Positions 7,081 to 12,201 of a DNA stretch of 12,201 bases are shown one piece after another. The position numbers were made by a program, and so were the translations under genes. Origin of the DNA: Goniomonas avonlea. Taxonomy: Eukaryota > Cryptophyceae > Goniomonadida > Goniomonadaceae. The stretch covers positions 1 through 12,201 of the forward strand of contig QUTJ01031493.1 of the NCBI GenBank assembly GCA_003573635.1, read 5' to 3'. Under the pieces are notes generated by a model, which had not been told where the DNA came from, made no database searches, and saw nothing but the letters and a program-made list of their open reading frames with translations. Positions within the stretch are counted from its first letter, which is position 1. Every line of letters starts with the position of its first letter.

Positions 7081-8798
7081 ATGGTGCCTTTTGCAGCGGA
7101 CCCCAGTCCGCCTGAATCAACCGGGCACATAATTGAGGACGAAGGGCCTTCAATGGTTGCCTTTTCCAGTCATTTTGCAGAGCAGCTGGCACCCGTTTCC
7201 GAATTGAGTGCGCATTTTGCGGAGTTTAATTCCAAGCTCACCACTGTGTTTCGACCACGCAGAGGCTGAACCGAGCTCTGCTTCAAGCCCCACAAGCCCC
7301 ACCAAGAAAATTAAAGGTGGTGACCTGAATGGTGAAGCATCCAGACCTGTAGGAGAGCCATCAACAGAAACAAGCGCCCCGACTGCTGATCAGGTGCGTG
7401 GATGGAGCTTCCGTACTTTCTTGTTCCGTCGCTAAGCCGCCTCTGTTCAGCCCACAGAGCCCAGGCCCCATTTTTTGACCACTGAAAGCCACCTTGATAT
7501 TTCCACAAGCGGCGCCCATGCAACCGACAGGAGATACACGTACGTGGCTATCCGTCCCTTGATCAATGTTAACGCTGTGGCAATAAGGATCCTTATGGGC
7601 GAGGTTTCAGCAGCAGCGAGTTTCAGACCTACCCTACGACAGCATCCACAAACCCCGGCCGACATCGAAGATCACGCTCGTGTCTCACTAAAGGTAGTCG
7701 CTGTTGTTTTATTGCTCTGTTTTTGAACGTGTTTTATCGTATCGTTGTCTGGATTCACAACTAAATTTGACGCAGATGGCAGAAGCAGCTGATGTTCGTA
7801 ACGGTACGTTCCAATCGCTGCTTTGTTTGATATGGGTGGCTTGATTGTCTATTTTTTCTTGTAAATTGAACCTGTTGTGTGTCAGCAACCCTGGCGCTTC
7901 TCCCTCTAGTGAAAGTGAGAGTCAGGTAACATGGCTTGTTGCAGGACTTGAACCTGACTGGGCCGTTACCCGCCCTGAGCCGCCTGTCCCATCATCAAAA
8001 AGTTCATGGGGCAACGGCATGTTCATTGGTGCGAGCTGCGAAGTCCAGGACGATCCCCCGGATGTTGTTGCATTGCTCATTGCCGAGGCGGAAACGCGAC
8101 AGGAACAAGAAGACGAGCAAGCGTCACAAGATGGCGCCTCCTCCTGGAATGAGCCTGAGCAAATGGGGGGGCAGGAGCAGGAAATATTGCACCGATGGCG
8201 GGTGGAAAAGGAGGCGAGGAACCAGGTGAAGCACGAAGTTTCGTACCAACGCGCACAGAGGTCCAGACAGCAGGCCAAAGACGAGGAGCTGCGCCGACGG
8301 TCGGTCGAAGACCTCTTACGACGCGAGGCCGAAGCCAAGCTTGCACACCGCAGGAAGAATGCGCTCATGCAAAAGACCCAGGAGGATGATGCTCGGAGGC
8401 AAGCCGAGGAGGAGTTGTGGAAGCCACCGGTGGACCCCTGTCGATGGGGTACCTCTCCGGCCCTGTCGGAGGAGGAAGAGGGCGAGGACTCGCCGTGTTC
8501 GACCGTGCATACCGATGCTGCTTCGGTATCGGCCGACCTGCCTCAATCGCCGCCGACACCTGTCTGGAAACCGGGGCCGCGCGCAAGCCAACTGCAGGCT
8601 GCCTCACCATCGCGACCCCCTAGCTGTGTGAAGCACTCAGGGGTGACACCCTCAGTTAGTGCAACTGGCCGGTCACTTGGCCAGACGGTGATGGGCCCCA
8701 CGTGCGGGGTAGCCGCTGGACTCTGTGTGCTCGGGATTGTTGTGCTATTTTGGAGGAGGCAGGGTCAGAACTGGTCGACGTCGCACCCTACAACTTAA
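7081..8798 (+). CDS. Coiled-coil protein with C-terminal membrane anchor, family not recognised
   Basis: Model: exons 7081-7393, 7451-7539, 7588-7693, 7776-7803 and 7945-8798; introns 57, 48, 82 and 141 nt. The last exon ends in TAA. Exon 1 stays coding only if one base is skipped near 7249-7252; '...NSKLTT' then continues as 'VFDHAEAEPSSASSP'. With that, all phases agree and the product is about 462 aa. The N-terminal third is Ser/Pro-rich and low in complexity. The middle of the last exon is a long Arg/Glu/Gln helix, likely coiled coil. Close to the C-terminus lies one hydrophobic helix, GVAAGLCVLGIVVLFW, then RR and 12 more residues: the layout of a tail-anchored protein facing the cytosol. 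No signal peptide is seen. I find no domain that names a function. Exon 4 begins with ATG (7776), so two genes, 7081 to about 7727 and 7776-8798, are possible. Confidence 0.5.
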
Positions 8799-8840
8799 CC
8801 CCACCCATAAAACACCTTCGCATTGCCGGCGACCTCCACG

Positions 8841-9190
8841 CTGTTCTTGTTATCCCCGCTCCTCTACCACCCTGTTCTTGTTATTCATGGCCCACTCCTC
8901 TACCCCACCCTGTTCTTGTTATCTCATGGCCAGCTCCTCTACCCCACCCTGTTCTTGTTCTCTCATGGCCCGCCTCTACCCCACCCTGTTCTTGATCTCA
9001 TCCCAGGGCCCGCTCCTACCCCACCCTGTTTCGTTGTCTCTTTCCCGGGCCGCTCCTCTACCCCACCATATCATCCAAGGGACCGCTCCTCTACCCTCTT
9101 GATCTCATCCCTCCGCTCCTCTACCCCACCCTGTTCCCGTTATCTCTTCCCGGGGCCCGCTCCTCTGCCCTGTTCTTGCTATCTCATCCA
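8841..9190 (+). repeat. Pyrimidine-rich minisatellite, about 10 units of 30-42 bases
   Basis: Degenerate tandem units built from CCTGTTCTTGTTATCTCATG, a GGCC-type piece and GCTCCTCTACCCCAC. Units begin at about 8841, 8870, 8908, 8947, 8984, 9024, 9065, 9098, 9129 and 9169, differing by substitutions and small indels. The plus strand is nearly free of A and G outside the GGCC pieces. It starts 42 bases after the stop of the membrane-anchored protein gene and fills the space before convergent UBFD1. Confidence 0.9.
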
Positions 9191-9541
9191 CTCGAAATAT
9201 TTATGCTCATGGTGCTGGAATACTCTCTCTCCCCGCCCCCCCTCTCCCTCCCTCTCTATTGCCTGCATTTCCATTTCCAGGAACAACGCATGGTCGTTTG
9301 GCGTGAGGCGTATGGATGCTCACTGGAGAGATGGCTGCGAATTCGCGTTTGCAAGATTACGTTTTTACAGATAAAGCAGTTGGACCGTCATGGGTTTAAC
9401 AGATGCTTGGTTGGGAGACCAGTCAGTCTGGTGGTCCGAGCGCTTGGGGCAGGCAATGGCAGCTATGAAATACAGAGAGGAATCCCCTCTTGGGACAAGT
9501 GTGCTCAGCACAGGCGCCGAGTGTCGGCCGGGGACTCATGG
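9191..9541. other. Stretch between minisatellite and UBFD1 stop, no confirmed gene
   Basis: Starts with a further C/T-rich run to about 9280 ending in TTTCCATTTCCAG, a good splice-acceptor-like sequence, after which about 100 bases are open in one plus frame. It may also be the 3' UTR of UBFD1. I cannot support an exon without a donor partner. Confidence 0.4.
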
Positions 9542-9602
9542 TCAGAACCCGATCGCTCGGAAGAAGGCGGTGACAAATTGGGCTGGAAACCAGTACAAGT
9601 AG
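9390..9602 (+). CDS. Small ORF of 70 codons, doubtful
   Basis: ATG to TAG frame with an upstream in-frame stop. It is Trp-containing and moderately coding-like at its start (MGLTDAWLGDQSVWWSERLG). The last 61 bases lie antisense over the final exon of UBFD1. There is no homology I recognise and no promoter signal. It is more likely chance sequence than a gene. Confidence 0.15.
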   Translation: MGLTDAWLGDQSVWWSERLGQAMAAMKYREESPLGTSVLSTGAECRPGTHGQNPIARKKAVTNWAGNQYK

Positions 9603-10692
9603 AGTTTCGAGCTCTCGAACTTGCCCAGCTGCAGGGTCTGTCGGGATCGATGAGATTCTGGAGAAGGACCAGATGTGTGATTGAAACTTACCACAATGTG
9701 ATAGTCTTCATGGTTCTTGATTGGCTCAGACACCGCACGCGCAATCGTGGCAACCTGGATTTTGTCCGTGCTGGACTTGCTGCCAAGCCATACTTCCTCT
9801 TTGTCCAACTGTGCAAGGGGTGAACCAACAGTGCTTGGCGGCTAAGGCGATCCTACCTTCACGGAGACCTGCACCACGTCCCCGCGGCGATTCACAATGC
9901 CTTGCACAGGATGTGGTGGGAGCGGAGCCTGACAGGGAACTTTAGATCCCCAAATGACACAAGCAAAGCCGCACCATTCGACCGCGGTACCCGGGGACAG
10001 CGTTTTCAGGCTTGCCTTTCGCAATGATTTTTTTGTGTGGTTCTTGCTCCGACAGCGACAGAAGCGCAGCGACAATCTCTGGCGCCGCCGCAGCACCGGC
10101 AGCCTGAGATGCCTCTGCAGTGGCCTTTGCTAAGGCAACTGACAGAACATCTGTGACAGCACTCCCCACCAACCTGCCGAGGGTCAAGAACGGAACGTGC
10201 GGGAGGAAGGTACATTATCTTGGTTCCATTCTTGATACCAGCTGCCGACAACGTGCTGTCATCCTTCAACAGTGACTTGAAGGTGAGCTTCTGGCCAGAC
10301 TTTGGAACCATGGACAGAGGCTCCAGTTTCGACTTGAGCTCGCCGACCGTGTTCTCGGACCCAAGCTCAAACTCCCAGACGGACTTCTTGAACGCGACCT
10401 TGAACTTCAGTGGCTCGCCGTTGACTGCAATGTCGACTTGTTTATGATCAGAAGGGCTGCCTGCTGCACAAGCATCCAACGCTGCGCTGACCAAGGCTCG
10501 TTGCTGATCAACCTCTGAACCCTCTGGAGCGGGTCGCTTGGCCCCAGCTTCTTTCTCTTCCACAGTCTCGCGTGTAGCTCTAAGCTCCTTTTGCACGACT
10601 TCGGCCGAAACGTCCTCCATCTTCTCGTCTTGAACTGCCCCGCCTTTCTCCTCTGACACCACAGCGGGGCTTGCGGGAATTTCGCCTTCCAT
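9542..10692 (-). CDS. UBFD1: Ubiquitin-like domain protein UBFD1
   Basis: UBFD1 is a widely conserved protein with one ubiquitin-like domain and a C-terminal PH-like module; its role is poorly known and no conjugation is expected. Five minus-strand exons: 10214-10692, 9975-10173, 9857-9928, 9692-9808 and 9542-9628, giving 317 aa. Introns are 40, 46, 48 and 63 nt and every phase fits. Residues 1-85 are Glu/Ala-rich and disordered. Residues 86-160 are the UBL fold, ending 'AAGIKNGTKIM'. Residues 203-222 carry the family linker 'HKKIIAKGKPENAVPG'. Residues 251-317 form the conserved end: 'EVWLGSKSSTDKI', 'SEPIKNHEDYHIV' and 'YLYWFPAQFV', close to the vertebrate pattern. There is no C-terminal Gly-Gly after the UBL. 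I chose ATG 10692 (A at -3, G at +4); ATG 10722 would add 10 residues. Human UBFD1 is about 309 aa. Confidence 0.88.
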
Positions 10693-10899
10693 TTCTCTCA
10701 GGTTTGGCCAAAAAATCCACATGCCTTTAGCTAGAGATTAGCTAACTGATTATCGAGCTCGTGAACCGAAGTGGCAAGGGAGGTTTGAGAAGTTGAACAG
10801 AAACAGCAAAGGAACCAAGGTTGAAACAAAACAGCAAGCGTCGAGACACAAAGGAGCTGGCGTTGAGTGCCAGGCTCTTCTTGACCTGCCACCGGGAAC
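10693..10899. promoter_or_regulatory. Shared divergent promoter region of UBFD1 and the TM2-BIR gene
   Basis: 207 bases between two start codons pointing apart. The most visible element is the inverted repeat at 10727-10745. The half nearer the TM2-BIR gene is rich in AAC/AAG and has no TATA box that I can see. Confidence 0.4.
10727..10745. promoter_or_regulatory. 19-bp inverted repeat (7-bp arms, 5-base spacer)
   Basis: TTAGCTA, spacer GAGAT, TAGCTAA: arms are perfect reverse complements. It sits 35 bases upstream of the UBFD1 ATG at 10692 and could bind a dimeric regulator. Arm and spacer lengths equal those of the AT-rich inverted repeat at 6949-6967, though the arm sequences differ. Confidence 0.35.
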
Positions 10900-11808
10900 A
10901 TGAACAACAACCAGATCATCCCAGTCACAGAAATTCCTGAGGCCCCTCCTCGATTTCGAGTGAGGCCTTGGAAGACTTACAGCAAACTCTACGCCCGTTT
11001 ATTCTGGTTGCTGGGGTTGGTCGGGCTCCCCTGGATGCACCACTACTATCTCGGCAACAAGTGGCGAGCAATTCTTTATGGTCTCACGTTTGGTCTATTT
11101 TACTTGGGCTGGATTGTGGATGGGTTCCTCATCAACTAGTGAGTTCCCAAGTTGCTCAGTGAAGGTGCTGACCTCGGCGCAGCCTTGTTGACCGGTCCGA
11201 TTCAGATAGTTTATGGGCATACCGAAATCCTAAAATTGAGGAACGTGGGAGATGGGTTCGCTTCAAGCACTGTTACTACTGCTTCAACCTGGATTGGTAA
11301 AGTTTGACTCTGTGTGTGCATTTCTTACTTACCCTGGCAGGTGGAAGTGTTGTCGAAAGCGTGCTACCAAAGAGTATTACCTGGACGAGGCTAACCGAGT
11401 TCAAAGTTTTGTTACCCCAAAATCTGAGATTGAAGATATCGAATGGCCGTCTGGTAGGAGCGCCAAGTTGCACCCAAAAGTGATGGCTGCTGCAGGCAAG
11501 CAAATGCGTCCGAGTCGCTCGATGGTGCTAATGTTCTGTCCACACAGGATTTTACTTCTCACCGACCGAAGAAACTCGTGATAAAGTCACTTGTCCTGTT
11601 TGTGAGATTGAGGTATGGGACTGGAAGCCCACCGACGATGCGATGGCGGTGCGTGATGACTCTGGCTCATTACACCGGGCTCACCCGTTGACAGCGACAC
11701 CTGCATCACAGCAGTCGTTGTCCGTTGGTGGGCAAACCCGAGACGGAACCGAGCAAGATATTGCGAAACCGGGCGAATTTTGACAAAATGATCAAATCCA
11801 TCAAATGA
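10900..11808 (+). CDS. TM2 membrane domain fused to a survivin-like BIR domain
   Basis: Five exons: 10900-11138, 11183-11296, 11341-11495, 11548-11648 and 11695-11808; introns 44, 44, 52 and 46 nt; 240 aa. Residues 30-79 form a TM2 domain: helix one, the loop HHYYLG (47-52), helix two ending 'GWIVDGFLIN' with Asp74. Residues 109-122 are Cys-rich (H-C-x2-C-x7-C-C). Residues 137-215 are a BIR domain: 'WPSG', 'HPKVMAAAGFYF', then C185-x2-C188-x16-H205-x6-C212, the exact BIR zinc spacing. Compared with survivin as I remember it, Trp, Pro, Asp-Asp and the H-x2-HSS-x-C segment agree in place. The third intron is GC-AG (GCAAGC..CACAG). The BIR part has no upstream ATG of its own, so it depends on the TM2 exon. 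If intron 1 is retained, TAG at 11137 ends a 79-aa TM2-only protein. The role is unknown; by inference, a membrane-held BIR protein. Confidence 0.85.
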
Positions 11809-11961
11809 GATCATGGTCTTCGTGACGATGCATTTGATAAGCTCGTTCAACGAGTCGCACAAGCTGTTGCGTGTATTATATGAAACATGTTTATTGTATT
11901 TCAACAAATATTCACAGTCAAGGTGACTTCTTTTTACCGACACATGTTCGAACAGCATTTA

Positions 11962-12123
11962 TCATGCAGGAGCGGCTGGTACTGCAGGCCCGAGGCGCTC
12001 AGGAGATTCATCTGAAATCTGCCAACAATTTCTCTGTGTGCTTGTTTGCTGGCCGCTGAGCGGATGTGCCAGTGCGCCCAGCACCCCAGTGCAACCAGCC
12101 GAACATAAAATCAAGCGAATCAT
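11962..12123 (-). CDS. Possible 53-codon secreted peptide, or first exon
   Basis: Minus strand ATG 12123 to TGA 11962-11964. It begins MIRLILCSAGCTGVLGALAH, which has the shape of a signal peptide, followed by a polar Ser/Pro/Ala-rich tail. A GTACCAG donor-like sequence near its end would let it be a first exon. On the plus strand the same bases are also open after the acceptor-like TTTATCATGCAG (to TGA 12057-12059). Neither reading is confirmed. Confidence 0.2.
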   Translation of the reverse strand: MIRLILCSAGCTGVLGALAHPLSGQQTSTQRNCWQISDESPERLGPAVPAAPA

Positions 12124-12190
12124 TAATTGGAACCAGATAGCCCAGCTAGGTGCTGGTGTATTTCCCTTAAGGAAGAATGAGCGGTTCGCA

Positions 12191-12201
12191 CCCCCCCCCC
12201 C
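12191..12201 (+). repeat. C homopolymer of at least 11 at window edge
   Basis: The window closes in an unfinished run of C, like the C12 and C13 runs inside the GPN1 gene region. Its full length is unknown. Confidence 0.9.

Larger units (their letters stand above)
11809..12201. other. End of window, no confirmed gene
   Basis: Holds the presumed 3' UTR of the TM2-BIR gene, an AT-richer patch near 11865-11920, and beyond 11962 a stretch open in short frames on both strands. It ends in a C run. A partial gene entering from the right cannot be excluded. Confidence 0.4.

Noticed and set aside
7246-7264. A 19-nt intron (GTGTTTCG..GCAGAG) to explain the frame break in exon 1
   Set aside because: Too short for this genome and its acceptor is poor; a one-base shift gives a smoother protein sequence.
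7925-7944. A 19-20 nt intron in the membrane-anchored protein gene (GTAACATGG..TTGCAG), with a further coding exon before it
   Set aside because: All other introns here are at least 40 nt. A single 141-nt intron 7804-7944 gives correct phase without it.
7845-7944. The last exon of the membrane-anchored protein gene starting further upstream at a non-ATG codon
   Set aside because: No ATG in that frame and a strong intron covers it; exon 4 (7776-7803) supplies correct phase.
9360-9415. 5S rRNA-like internal promoter: AAGCAG followed by CTTGGTTGGGAGACC, close to the 5S box A and box C
   Set aside because: The spacing is about 8 bases too long, the flanks do not form the 5S terminal stem, and the 5' half does not resemble 5S rRNA. 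At most a decayed 5S-derived fragment; a covariance-model search would decide.
9176-9823. 215-codon open frame on the plus strand
   Set aside because: It starts inside the minisatellite and runs antisense through three UBFD1 exons that have clear family motifs; the translation shows no domain.

Overview
This is nuclear DNA from a eukaryote, most likely a free-living protist with a compact genome. I cannot name the lineage. Almost every gene is broken by introns of about 40-60 nt with GT-AG ends (donors such as GTACGT, GTGCGT, GTGAGT, GTATGT; acceptors CAG). Genes lie about 1-2 kb apart on both strands and the standard code fits throughout. A second, longer intron class (about 140-300 nt) is rich in pyrimidines on the coding strand and carries simple repeats. 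I built the gene models by hand, splicing so that reading frame and family motifs continue, because no exon is long enough alone.

Layout: (1) a secreted or luminal acidic/coiled-coil protein, + strand, 61-1011. (2) A minus-strand gene, 1395-2962, with two PH domains and a C-terminal NTF2/SnoaL-like domain. (3) A GPN1-type GPN-loop GTPase, + strand, 3163-5335, whose last intron holds a (CA)38 tract and a C13 tract. (4) A doubtful small spliced gene or remnant, + strand, 5427-5878, starting in a degenerate copy of the GPN1 terminal exon. (5) BLOC1S6 (pallidin), minus strand, 5886-6699, five exons. (6) A coiled-coil protein with a C-terminal membrane anchor, + strand, 7081-8798. (7) A pyrimidine-rich minisatellite, 8841-9190. 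(8) UBFD1, minus strand, 9542-10692, five exons. (9) A five-exon gene, + strand, 10900-11808, encoding a TM2 two-helix membrane domain fused to a survivin-like BIR zinc domain. The rest to 12201 has no convincing gene.

The genes look like unrelated housekeeping and trafficking functions: RNA polymerase II assembly and import (GPN1), endolysosomal biogenesis (BLOC1S6), a ubiquitin-like protein (UBFD1) and lipid binding (PH). Divergent pairs share short intergenic promoters (2963-3162, 6700-7080, 10693-10899). Convergent pairs are separated by gene-free or repeat-filled DNA. There is no operon, mobile element, CRISPR or defence island. The most unusual item is the TM2-BIR fusion. After it come the PH-PH-NTF2 architecture, two apparent +1 frame breaks in otherwise well-formed genes, and the duplicated GPN1 tail exon.
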